Shown here in pieces: positions 1 through 6,570 of a stretch of 6,591 nucleotides of DNA. A program made the position numbers and the translations under genes. Every line of letters begins with the position of its first letter. The stretch's first letter is position 1. The stretch is from Cyclobacteriaceae bacterium (GTDB lineage: Bacteria; Bacteroidota; Bacteroidia; Cytophagales; Cyclobacteriaceae), in contig JANYDR010000185.1 of assembly GCA_025363495.1 (NCBI GenBank), positions 1-6,591 of the forward strand, read 5' to 3'. The notes beneath the pieces were generated by a model, which did no database searches, was not told where the DNA came from, and saw only the letters and a program-made list of their open reading frames with translations.

Positions 1-1
1 C

Positions 2-172
2 CTCCGGATTTATGAAAAGGGAAAGTTAACATTAGGAGAAGCTGCAGAACTTGTTGGACTTTCAAAGGGGGCATTCATGGAAACCCTCGGTAACTACGGA
101 GTGTCTGTTTTTAATTACCCATATTCGGACCTTGACCGAGACGTTGAGAATGCAAAAAGTCATAATCTCTGA
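2..172 (+). CDS. UPF0175 family antitoxin, C-terminal part (5' end outside window)
   Basis: The frame is open from the first base and gives 56 residues before a TGA at 170-172, so the start lies upstream of the window. What is visible is the typical UPF0175 core: LRIYEKGKLTLGEAAELVGL, then SKGAFMETLGNYGVSVFNY and a C-terminal tail rich in Asp and Glu. The first part (residues 1-30 of the visible stretch) is a small helix-turn-helix-like unit, 'LTLGEAAELVGLSKGAFMETL'-like, and the YGVSVFNYP segment is the usual family ending. Members of this family usually sit just before a DUF3368 PIN-domain gene and act as the antitoxin and autorepressor of a VapBC-like pair. That arrangement is present here: the next gene starts at 150 and overlaps this one by 23 bp in another frame. 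The visible part is uninterrupted. Assignment is by motif recognition, and the autorepressor role is family knowledge. Confidence 0.82.
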   Translation, partial: LRIYEKGKLTLGEAAELVGLSKGAFMETLGNYGVSVFNYPYSDLDRDVENAKSHNL

Positions 173-595
173 CACAAGCTGTCGAATTCTTCTAAACAAG
201 ATTGGAGAACTAAATCTATTAAATAAGCTATTCGGAATAATTATCATCACTCAGGAAATTACTGATGAATTCAAAACGGAATTGCCGAGCTGGTTTAGAG
301 TTGAAAATCCTATAAATAAAACTTATCAAAAAATTCTCGAAGCTTCCCAGCCAGTGCAATTGCATTTGCCATTGAACAAAGTGATTGTTTACTCATAATT
401 GACGACTATAAAGGAAGAAAATATGCCGCGAAGCTGGGAATAAAAATTACCGGGACTCTGGGAATAGTAATTGAAGCGAAATTAGTTGGACACTTAAAAT
501 CAGTAAAGCCATTGCTGGAAAAAATTAAAAAGACTGATTTCAGATTAACTTCGGATCTCGAAATCAAGACGTTGAAAAAATCAGGAGAAATTTAA
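150..595 (+). pseudogene. DUF3368 / PIN-domain toxin (VapC-like), broken by a frameshift near 348
   Basis: The start is ATG at 150, giving MQKVIISDTSCRILLNKIGE, the usual DUF3368 beginning with the first PIN acidic residue (Asp8, in ISDTS). This frame stays homologous through KILEAS (to about 347), then runs into unrelated residues and a stop at 396-398. The rest of the protein continues in another frame from about 350: ASAIAFAIEQSDCLLIIDDY, then KGRKYAAKLGIKITGTLGIV and on to SGEI, stop 593-595. The two pieces total about 66 + 81 residues, a few short of a normal family member (about 150-160). From family knowledge a short segment carrying the Gly-Glu of 'GEAxAIALA' should sit at the join and is absent, so the change looks like a small deletion (3n+1 nt, perhaps 13) rather than a single-base error. 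PIN enzymes are Mg-dependent RNases, and this lost Glu is one of their metal-binding residues, so the toxin is probably inactive. It overlaps the antitoxin gene by 23 bp, as in intact pairs. Confidence 0.82.
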
Positions 596-634
596 GGACA
601 AATGATACTCCAAAAACTACCTCAATAACACCAA

Positions 635-2119
635 ATGAAATTTACCCGAAGACAATTTGTCAAAACTTCATTACTAAGTACCGTTGCAGTTGGACTCACT
701 CCTACCATTACTAATGGGTTAGGGTTATCGAACGAAATGGAAGCCTCAGATATTACAAAAATGTCGGTCCATGAGTTGTCAGACTTAATTCACAAAAAGA
801 AAATTTCATCATACGAAGTCGTTTCTGCATTTGTTAAAAGAATTGAAGTCGTTAATCCGCGCCTTAATGCAGTCGTTGCCTTCAGACCGGAGGAAGCATT
901 GAAAGAGGCCAGAAAAGCAGATGAAGAATTAAGTAGAGGAAAAAGTAAGGGAGTGTTACAAGGAATCCCGTGTAACATAAAAGATTCATTTGACACAGAG
1001 GGAATTGTTTCAACCGGTGGCACGTTGGGACGAAGCAACTTTATTCCAAAGAAAAATGCAACCGTTGTTCAACGATTAAAAGATGTCGGTGCTATCATCA
1101 TGGGTAAGACCAATACACCCGAATTCACAATGTCATTTTTTACAGACAATCTGGTGTATGGTAAAACTAAAAATCCATACGATCTAAACAGATCACCCGG
1201 GGGAAGCAGCGGTGGTGCAGCATCCATCATTGCAGCGGGAGGTTCTCCATTTGACATTGGTTCCGACACCGGTGGAAGTATTCGATTCCCTGCACATTGT
1301 TGTGGCATAGCAGGCATTAAACCAACATCGGGAAGAGTTCCCAGGACAGGACACATTATCGGGTATCAGGGCGTCAGTCAATCAATGACGCACGTAGGAC
1401 CACTAGCCAGAAATGTTGAAGACTTAAACTTGCTTCTCAATATTATTTCTGGTGCCGATAACATAGATCCTTATGTTTATCCTATTTCTTTTCAGGATTA
1501 TAACAAAGTTGACATCAAAAAATTAAGAATGTCATTCTTCGTTGCTAACGGACTGGTGAAACCATCGGAGGATACATTTAAGACCATCAATAAAGTTGTC
1601 AAAATTATTTCCGATGCCGGAATGAATATTGCCGAAGACATCCCGAAAGGAATTGAAGAATCAGCAAAGCTTCGCAATTATTTGCTCATGGGTGATTGGC
1701 TCAGAAGAATGCTTGATCAATATGGCACCACCAAAACGGCAATGAATTGGATATACGAACTGCAAAACCCTCCAAGCTCAGAGTATGCGTTGATGGTGGA
1801 AAAGACTGACAATTACAGAAGTTCCATGTTGTCTTTCTGGTCTAAATATGATGTGCTTATTTGTCCTGTGAGCCCAATGCCTGCGCCCTTGCTTGATGCA
1901 AAAGTGGATACAGCAACATACTTCAGCTATACAATCGCATTTAATATTACCGGGTGGCCCGGTGCTGTGATACGGGGTGGAACTTCTGTCGAAGGACTGC
2001 CGATCGGTATACAGATTGTTGCTCCGCCGTGGAGGGAAGACATTTGCTTGGCAGTTGCTAAGTTCTTAGAGAATGAATTGGGAGGTTGGAAAAATAGTAT
2101 GGTTATTGATAAGGGGTGA
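635..2119 (+). CDS. Tat-exported amidase, amidase-signature family (FAAH/GatA-like fold)
   Basis: The 494-residue protein has a twin-arginine signal (MKFTRRQFVKTS, then a hydrophobic stretch to about residue 30), so it should be exported folded to the periplasm. The rest is one amidase-signature domain (about 40-485) that hydrolyses a carboxamide or ester using a Ser-cisSer-Lys triad. All three residues are visible: Lys116 in CNIKDSFD, Ser191 in GGSSGG and the nucleophile Ser215 in DTGGSIRFPA. Their spacing (75 and 24) equals that of mammalian fatty acid amide hydrolase as I recall it. The C-terminal NITGWPGAV and GLPIGIQIVAPPWRED blocks are also typical. The Tat signal argues against GatA, the cytosolic tRNA-amidotransferase subunit. 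The start at 635 is firm: an in-frame TAA lies at 626-628 and the Tat motif begins at once. No Shine-Dalgarno is seen. It lies 39 bp after the broken toxin gene and ends 1 bp before a palindromic repeat. The natural substrate cannot be told; the next gene, also Tat-exported, suggests linked amide or ureide breakdown. Confidence 0.92.
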   Translation: MKFTRRQFVKTSLLSTVAVGLTPTITNGLGLSNEMEASDITKMSVHELSDLIHKKKISSYEVVSAFVKRIEVVNPRLNAVVAFRPEEALKEARKADEELSRGKSKGVLQGIPCNIKDSFDTEGIVSTGGTLGRSNFIPKKNATVVQRLKDVGAIIMGKTNTPEFTMSFFTDNLVYGKTKNPYDLNRSPGGSSGGAASIIAAGGSPFDIGSDTGGSIRFPAHCCGIAGIKPTSGRVPRTGHIIGYQGVSQSMTHVGPLARNVEDLNLLLNIISGADNIDPYVYPISFQDYNKVDIKKLRMSFFVANGLVKPSEDTFKTINKVVKIISDAGMNIAEDIPKGIEESAKLRNYLLMGDWLRRMLDQYGTTKTAMNWIYELQNPPSSEYALMVEKTDNYRSSMLSFWSKYDVLICPVSPMPAPLLDAKVDTATYFSYTIAFNITGWPGAVIRGGTSVEGLPIGIQIVAPPWREDICLAVAKFLENELGGWKNSMVIDKG

Positions 2120-2120
2120 T

Positions 2121-2228
2121 GGGCGACTTCGTCGCGTGCATTTACCGCGGAGGCGCGGAGACGCAAAGGCACGCAGAGTTAGTTTGATAAAAGTCTCTGT
2201 GGTGATCACGCCAGTGACGAAGTCACCC
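2121..2228. repeat. GC-rich palindromic intergenic repeat, about 108 bp (REP/MITE-like)
   Basis: This stretch is clearly more GC-rich than the DNA after it and has nested symmetry. Its ends are imperfect inverted copies: GGGCGACTTCGTCGC (2121-2135) and GTGACGAAGTCACCC (2214-2228), which match at 13 of 15 positions when one is reverse-complemented. Each end is itself a small hairpin (5-bp stem, 3-base loop TTC or GAA). Inside them a second pair, ACCGCGGAG (2144-2152) and CTCTGTGGT (2195-2203), can pair with two G-U wobbles. It begins right after the amidase stop codon and could protect or end that transcript, but no T-run follows, so it is not a classical intrinsic terminator. 'GCGGAGGCGCGGAGACGC'-type sequences occur as dispersed intergenic repeats in many bacterial genomes (recalled, not searched). 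No coding function is supported. Confidence 0.7.
2146..2178 (+). repeat. Degenerate octamer run inside the palindromic element
   Basis: Four successive units share a CGC-GAG pattern with period 8: CGCGGAGG, CGCGGAGA, CGCAAAGG and then CACGCAGAG (9 bases). The run forms the left part of the central region of the palindromic repeat. It is visible by eye and too regular to be chance. It may be decay of a tandem purine-rich repeat or part of the conserved body of the dispersed element. No gene is present in this stretch. Confidence 0.6.
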
Positions 2229-2255
2229 AAGTCTTTGCAAGAGGATCGAATAAAA

Positions 2256-2294
2256 TTTGATATTATTTTTCTTTACTTGTACTATATATATAAT
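2256..2294 (+). promoter_or_regulatory. Possible promoter of the M20 hydrolase gene
   Basis: Between the repeat element and the M20 gene the DNA turns very AT-rich. A TTTG at 2256-2259 is followed 20 bp later by TACTATAT (2280-2287), a partial match to the Bacteroidota TTTG / TAnnTTTG promoter (the last block lacks the final TTG). A TATAAT at 2289-2294 is an alternative -10 box without a clear -35 partner. Either would put transcription start shortly before the ATG at 2317. AT-rich DNA gives such matches easily, so this is only a candidate. Confidence 0.25.
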
Positions 2295-2316
2295 AGCGCC
2301 ATTTATCCACCAATTT

Positions 2317-3636
2317 ATGCAACGAAGAACCTTTATTAAAAAATCATCTTTGATGGCCATGAGTTTAGGCGCCTTGGGTATAATAGATTCCAAGGGTTTT
2401 ACTTCCGCTAACAATCCCAACGTAAACGGACAACGCATTGAAAGCCGTATTTTGGAATTAGCCAAATTTGGAAATGACGCTAATGGTCACGGCTACCGTG
2501 TCGCTTTCACCAAAGGCGACATCGAAGGACGCGCCTGGTTCATGGAGTTGATGAAAAAAGCCGGGCTCGAAGTAACCGTTGATTATGCAGGCAACATCAT
2601 CGGCAAACGAAAAGGAAAAAACTCATCGTTAAAACCCATTGCGTTCGGTTCGCACATTGACATGGTACCCGATGGCGGCAATTACGACGGTGCATTGGGT
2701 TCTATTGGTGCATTGGAAGTCATTGAAGTCCTGAACGAAAATAAAATAGTAACAGTACATCCGCTGGAAGTGATCATTTTTGCCAATGAAGAAGGAGGCA
2801 CTGTTGGCAGTAAAGCGATTGTCGGCCAGCTTACGCCTGAGGGATTGAATCAAGTGAGCCAAAGTGGCTTGACGATGGCAGAAGGTATTAAAGCAATTGG
2901 CGGCAACCCTGATAGAATTCAGGATTGCATCCGGACAAAAGGCAGCATCCACGCCTTTATTGAATTGCATATTGAACAGGGCGGTATTTTAGAAAGTGAA
3001 AATCTACCAGTTGGAGTTGTAGAAGGAATAGTCGGTATTACGCATTGGAAAGTTACTGTCGAAGGTTTTTCCAATCACGCCGGCACTACTCCCATGAACC
3101 TAAGACAAGATGCGTTGCTTGCTTCATCCAGATTGGTTATCGCGGTCAACGAAGTGATTAATAGTCTGCCGGGAAATCAGGTAGGCACCATCGGAAAAAT
3201 GACCGTGCTTCCTGGTGCGTACAATGTTATTCCCGGTAAAGTTATATTGGGTTTGGAGATACGAGACTTGTCCACTACAAAAATTGAAACGCTGTTTGGT
3301 GAAGTTGAAAAACGTGCAGCCGTGATTGCAACTGACTCAAAGACAAAGATCAGTTTTGCCCGTCAAGCGAACGCTTCAATACCCGCGCTGACTGATAAAA
3401 GCCTGCAACAGAAAATTGATGCGTCGGCAAAAGCGCTTGGCCTTAAAACGAAATTCATGCAAAGCGGCGCGGGACATGATTCGCAGGAGATGGCAGTAAT
3501 CGCGCCGGTGGCAATGAATTTTGTTCCAAGCGTTGGCGGAATCAGTCATTCACCAAAAGAATTTACAAAAACGGTGGATATGACCAATGGAGCGAACGTG
3601 TTATTGCAAACAATATTGGCAGTTGATAAAGAATAA
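2317..3636 (+). CDS. Tat-exported M20-family amidohydrolase (N-carbamoyl-amino-acid hydrolase / allantoate amidohydrolase type)
   Basis: The 439-residue protein begins MQRRTFIKKSS, a twin-arginine signal, followed by a hydrophobic stretch to about residue 22. The frame is open upstream to an ATG at 2257, but that start would put a second hydrophobic segment before the Tat motif, so 2317 is preferred. The body is a metal-dependent hydrolase of the hydantoinase/carbamoylase group, which removes the carbamoyl or ureido group from N-carbamoyl amino acids, allantoate or similar ureides. The family's metal ligands appear in order: His113 and Asp124 (GSHIDMVPDGGNYDGALG), the Glu158-Glu159 pair (ANEEGG), His218 (LHIEQGG) and His411 (GGISHSPKE). 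HAGTTPM (His254), NVIPG (Asn303) and GAGHDSQ (His387) fit the lid domain and active-site loop. Relatives are often cytosolic, so export is notable. It follows the Tat amidase after a repeat element and is probably co-transcribed with the acetyltransferase 23 bp downstream. Exact substrate unknown. Confidence 0.88.
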   Translation: MQRRTFIKKSSLMAMSLGALGIIDSKGFTSANNPNVNGQRIESRILELAKFGNDANGHGYRVAFTKGDIEGRAWFMELMKKAGLEVTVDYAGNIIGKRKGKNSSLKPIAFGSHIDMVPDGGNYDGALGSIGALEVIEVLNENKIVTVHPLEVIIFANEEGGTVGSKAIVGQLTPEGLNQVSQSGLTMAEGIKAIGGNPDRIQDCIRTKGSIHAFIELHIEQGGILESENLPVGVVEGIVGITHWKVTVEGFSNHAGTTPMNLRQDALLASSRLVIAVNEVINSLPGNQVGTIGKMTVLPGAYNVIPGKVILGLEIRDLSTTKIETLFGEVEKRAAVIATDSKTKISFARQANASIPALTDKSLQQKIDASAKALGLKTKFMQSGAGHDSQEMAVIAPVAMNFVPSVGGISHSPKEFTKTVDMTNGANVLLQTILAVDKE

Positions 3637-3659
3637 AGACTGTTTCAAAGATTAATCCA

Positions 3660-4118
3660 GTGGCAATTGTTATCAAAAGAACAAATTCCGACAACGAAGC
3701 TTTTCAAATCCTTGTAAAAGAATTAGATCTTGATTTGAAGATTCGCGACGGAGAAGAACATTTGTTTTATGTGCGTTTAAATAAAACAGATAAAATAAAA
3801 TATGTCATTGTTGCTTACGACGAAGATGTGCCTATTGGCTGTGGCGCCGTACGCGAATATTCCCAAGACACAATGGAAGTCAAGCGAATGTTCGTTCAAC
3901 CGAATAAACGTAATCAGGGTATTGCTTCTACAATATTATCCGAGTTAGAAACCTGGTGTAAAGAGTTGAACTATAAAAAATGCATTCTTGAAACTGGTAA
4001 AAATCAACCCGAGGCGATCAGGCTTTATGAAAAGAATGGCTATAAAATGATTGCGAATTATGGACACTACAAAGACGTTGCCAATAGTGTCTGCTTCCAA
4101 AAAGAATTGGAAGACTAA
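3660..4118 (+). CDS. GNAT family N-acetyltransferase
   Basis: This 152-residue soluble protein has one GNAT domain, which transfers an acetyl group from acetyl-CoA to an amine. The acetyl-CoA-binding motif A is clear at residues 73-90: the strand EVKRMFVQP followed by the pyrophosphate loop RNQGIA (84-89) and helix. Motif B follows as ETGKNQPEAIRLYEKNGY (111-128), the common ending of small GNATs. There is no signal peptide, so it is cytosolic, unlike its neighbours. The start is a GTG at 3660: no ATG occurs upstream in frame back to a stop at 3627-3629, and the next Met lies at residue 72, too late to keep the fold. The gap of 23 bp from the M20 gene suggests one transcript. It faces the minus-strand tlpA-like gene, with 29 bp between their stops and no evident hairpin. 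Its substrate (an amino acid, peptide or small amine) cannot be told. Confidence 0.9.
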   Translation: MAIVIKRTNSDNEAFQILVKELDLDLKIRDGEEHLFYVRLNKTDKIKYVIVAYDEDVPIGCGAVREYSQDTMEVKRMFVQPNKRNQGIASTILSELETWCKELNYKKCILETGKNQPEAIRLYEKNGYKMIANYGHYKDVANSVCFQKELED

Positions 4119-4147
4119 CCCGAAATGCTACAGCTGAGTTAAGCTAC

Positions 4148-5203
4148 TCAATGGATTTTTTGCTCCAACAACTTTCCCAACTCTGCACTCGGAATATTCT
4201 TTCCAATGATCTTTCCAGTTGGATCAAGTAAGTAGTTTTGCGGAACTGTCTTCACTCCATAAAGAAGCGCTACTTCATTTTTCCAAAACTTAAGATCGGA
4301 TGTATGAGTCCAGGTCAGTTGATCTTTATGAATTGCTTTTATCCAATTTACCTTGCTATTGTCAAGTGAAACACTGACGATCGTAAAATTCTTACCCTCA
4401 TATTCTTTAAAAGTCTTTACCAGCATGGGATTCTCCTGACGGCAAGGCTTACACCAGCTTGCCCAGAAATCAATCAATACGTACCGACCGCGAAAAGAAC
4501 TCAATGATACATTCCGATCTACTGTATCTTTTTGAATAAACTCAGGTGCTATAGAACCAATAGCGGTTTCACGGGCAGTGCGAATATCCTTGCCCAATTC
4601 TTTGCCGGACAACGTATTTTTTATTTCAGGTGAAAGTTTTTGAAATAATGGTTCTACATGGTCGGCATCAACCGAAAACGTATGATCCATGGAGAAATTC
4701 TGTATACCGTAAATACTCACAAAAGAAGTCGGATGTTGCTCAATAAAAGCCCCTATAACTTCCTGCCTTTTCTGAACACTTGCTTTCTCATCTAATGACG
4801 CTGTCAATTGCTCAAGCTCCTTTTGAATAGCTCCTCCATTAATGACTGCCACGTTCAGAGAGTCCTTTGTTTGAATTTTAATAACGTCATTATCGACAAA
4901 CAACTGTGTAATGTTTTTCATTCTGGGGGCCTTGTCGAATTCATTGCCATACTTCATCGTCAGGTAGGCAAAGGATGGCTCTCTTACCGATCCTGAAACC
5001 ATAAATTTCCCGTTACCTGACTCAGCGGTATATTCAACCCACTGATTTATATCGCGGACGGTAAGTATTATCTTGCCTGGACCTTTTAGATTTTCAACGG
5101 TGACGCTTATTTGAAAAGATTTCTTCTCTGGAGATTGTGCTGCAGTGGTGAAATACAGTTTCACTACTACAAGAATTGCTATTATTATTGATTTCATTGT
5201 CAT
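4148..5203 (-). CDS. Exported TlpA-like thiol-disulfide protein with an N-terminal DUF4369-like domain
   Basis: The 351-residue protein starts with a Sec signal (MTMKSIIIAILVVVKLYFTTAAQS, hydrophobic core residues 6-18) with cleavage likely just before Gln23. Residues about 28-125 form a beta-rich region resembling DUF4369, a domain often placed before thioredoxin folds in Bacteroidota. A helical linker follows (about 125-215). The C-terminal part (about 217-350) is a TlpA/AhpC-TSA thioredoxin fold: APEF, then FRGRYVLIDFWASWCKPCRQE with the redox pair Cys251 and Cys254, then the cis-proline motif TVPQNY (Pro321) and LLDPTGKII. Such proteins reduce disulfides in the periplasm, for example during cytochrome c maturation or repair of exported proteins. 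ATG at 5203 or 5197 (Met3) could start it; both keep the signal. The leader is A-rich without a Shine-Dalgarno. It lies 93 bp after the amidohydrolase gene, with an inverted repeat between them. The DUF4369 assignment is less sure than the thioredoxin part. Confidence 0.88.
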   Translation of the reverse strand: MTMKSIIIAILVVVKLYFTTAAQSPEKKSFQISVTVENLKGPGKIILTVRDINQWVEYTAESGNGKFMVSGSVREPSFAYLTMKYGNEFDKAPRMKNITQLFVDNDVIKIQTKDSLNVAVINGGAIQKELEQLTASLDEKASVQKRQEVIGAFIEQHPTSFVSIYGIQNFSMDHTFSVDADHVEPLFQKLSPEIKNTLSGKELGKDIRTARETAIGSIAPEFIQKDTVDRNVSLSSFRGRYVLIDFWASWCKPCRQENPMLVKTFKEYEGKNFTIVSVSLDNSKVNWIKAIHKDQLTWTHTSDLKFWKNEVALLYGVKTVPQNYLLDPTGKIIGKNIPSAELGKLLEQKIH

Positions 5204-5232
5204 TATTTTATTTTTTTAACTATTGTGCCATG

Positions 5233-5276
5233 ATGTGCCTATGTGTTTAATGTATTTTTTAAACACATAGGCACAT
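5233..5276. repeat. 18-bp perfect inverted repeat between two minus-strand genes
   Basis: ATGTGCCTATGTGTTTAA (5233-5250) and its exact reverse complement TTAAACACATAGGCACAT (5259-5276) are separated by 8 bases (TGTATTTT). The hairpin lies 20 bp beyond the amidohydrolase stop and 29 bp before the tlpA-like start, both read on the minus strand. It could lower read-through or stabilise the upstream mRNA end. It lacks a GC-rich stem and an immediate T-run in either direction, so an intrinsic terminator is not well supported. A further TGTGCCA at 5224-5230 repeats the arm word. Words like CCTATGTG/CACATAGG occur in dispersed Bacteroidota repeats as far as I recall. Confidence 0.8.
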
Positions 5277-5296
5277 TAGAAAACATAGCCGCTGGT

Positions 5297-6568
5297 CTAT
5301 TTCTCCTGCTTCACCACTTTGCCGCCAATCATTACAAATTTAATCTTCTTTAGTTCATTAATATCAGCTACGGGATCACCCTTCACAGCTATTATGTCGG
5401 CAAATTTCCCAGGCTCAATTGTTCCAAACTCTTTATCCTTTCCAAGGACTTCCGAATTACCTTTTGTGCCGGCTACAATGGCTTGCATTGGCGTCATCCC
5501 AAGTCGTACTAATTCTGAAAACTCATTTGCCCCGAATTCAACCGGGCTCGCGAAGAGGTCGGTACCAACACCGATCTTTACTCCCATCTTAATCGCTTTT
5601 CGATAAATCTCATCTCGCTGCGGAGCATAACCTTTTACAATTCCATAAGCTTTTGACAACGCTTTACTGTCTTTGTATGTCTCCAGTGTGTACTTAAATA
5701 TAGTGAGGGTTGGCACGAGCACCGTTTTATTTTCAATCATCAGCTTCATCCCCTCCTCGTCCATAAATGATCCGTGCTCAATCGTCTTTGCACCTGCCAT
5801 CACCGCCATCTTAATTCCATCGGCTGAATGAGCATGTGCCATCACCGGAACATCGCGGCGTGCCGCCTCCTCCATTGCTACTTTTAACTCCTCCGAACTG
5901 AAGTGAACATTTTGTGGATTGTCACCAGCGGTTGCATACGCTCCAGTCACCAGAATCTTTATCCAGTCACTGCCATATTTAATTTCATTTCTTACGGCTT
6001 TAAGCATTTCTTCCGGACCATCTACTACGAGCCCATCCACAACAGGATGCTGTTCGTACGAAAGAAAATTAATATCTCCACCTCCGCCCGTGACAGAAAT
6101 CCAATGACCGGCTCCATAAATTCTTGGTCCAATAAACAATCCTTTATTAATAGCATCACGGATCTCAAGTGTAGCATAACCAACATCCGCATCTCCCGCG
6201 GTTCGCAATGTAGTCCATCCCGCCATCAACCAATCCTGAGTGCGCTTTAATCCTTCCAGCGCTTTTTGAGCTGATGACTTGCGCAAGTGATCAAGCTGGT
6301 ACTCATCTCCGGATGCTAACGGATGAGAGTGAAGATCAATCATACCAGGAAGAACTGTGAAATCACTGAGATCGATGACTTGAACATCTTTCGGGATAGA
6401 TTCTTTTTTCCCAATGGATACAATCCGTTCTCCATCAATAATAATAACTGCGTTGGAAATTGACTTCCCGGTTCCATCGATCAGCGTCTTACAAATTATC
6501 GCTTTCTTTTGCGAGTAAGCTGCTGATACGATAAGAAAGAAGAGGACTATAAAAAGTTGTTTGAGCAT
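5297..6568 (-). CDS. Exported imidazolonepropionase-like metal-dependent amidohydrolase (prolidase-like)
   Basis: The 423-residue protein has a Sec signal (MLKQLFIVLFFLIVSAAYSQ, cleavage likely before Gln20) and should act in the periplasm. It is a TIM-barrel amidohydrolase with two metals bridged by a carboxylated Lys. The ligands are in the expected order: His80 and His82 (PGMIDLHSHP), Lys204 (DWIKILVTGA), His245 (MAHAHS), His265 (TIEHG) and Asp337 (GVGTD). The small beta-sandwich is made by both ends (about 21-70 and 385-423, including EPGKFADIIAVKGDPV and the VMIGGKVVK ending). Relatives with this layout include imidazolonepropionase and the Xaa-Pro dipeptidases that also cleave N-acyl or N-methylphosphonate prolines. 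A signal peptide makes histidine catabolism unlikely and favours hydrolysis of an external dipeptide or cyclic amide. The ATG at 6568 fits the signal peptide; no Shine-Dalgarno is seen, and the promoter is beyond the window. The tlpA-like gene follows on the same strand. All catalytic residues are intact. Confidence 0.9.
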   Translation of the reverse strand: MLKQLFIVLFFLIVSAAYSQKKAIICKTLIDGTGKSISNAVIIIDGERIVSIGKKESIPKDVQVIDLSDFTVLPGMIDLHSHPLASGDEYQLDHLRKSSAQKALEGLKRTQDWLMAGWTTLRTAGDADVGYATLEIRDAINKGLFIGPRIYGAGHWISVTGGGGDINFLSYEQHPVVDGLVVDGPEEMLKAVRNEIKYGSDWIKILVTGAYATAGDNPQNVHFSSEELKVAMEEAARRDVPVMAHAHSADGIKMAVMAGAKTIEHGSFMDEEGMKLMIENKTVLVPTLTIFKYTLETYKDSKALSKAYGIVKGYAPQRDEIYRKAIKMGVKIGVGTDLFASPVEFGANEFSELVRLGMTPMQAIVAGTKGNSEVLGKDKEFGTIEPGKFADIIAVKGDPVADINELKKIKFVMIGGKVVKQEK

Positions 6569-6570
6569 CT

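Noticed and set aside
51..149. Upstream extension of the toxin frame to an ATG at 51
   Set aside because: Residues before 150 show no family similarity and overlap the antitoxin coding frame, while MQKVIISDTSC at 150 is the normal DUF3368 start.
339..356. Programmed ribosomal frameshift joining the two toxin halves
   Set aside because: There is no slippery heptamer at the junction, and the expected Gly-Glu residues would still be missing, so decay by deletion is simpler.
1069..1381. Antisense open frames within the amidase gene
   Set aside because: They are shadows of a well-supported gene on the plus strand and contain no recognisable domain; the same holds for those within the M20 and amidohydrolase genes.
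635..2119. Calling the amidase GatA
   Set aside because: A Tat signal, FAAH-like triad spacing and the absence of gatB or gatC nearby argue for an exported amidase rather than the tRNA-amidotransferase subunit.
2257..2316. Longer N-terminus for the M20 hydrolase from the ATG at 2257
   Set aside because: It would add a hydrophobic stretch before the RR motif and start in the AT-rich promoter-like DNA; the Tat signal fits a start at 2317.
2073..2339. 88-residue open frame across the repeat element
   Set aside because: It overlaps the amidase end in another frame, crosses the palindromic repeat and has Arg-rich low-complexity composition typical of a non-coding frame.
4119..4147. Bidirectional terminator between the convergent GNAT and tlpA-like genes
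   Set aside because: Only 29 bp separate the stops, and I find only 4-6 bp complementarities (CAGCTG, AGCT...AGCT) with no adjacent T-run.
5297..6568. Calling the amidohydrolase hutI (imidazolonepropionase)
   Set aside because: It has a signal peptide and no histidine-degradation neighbours; the family resemblance is general.
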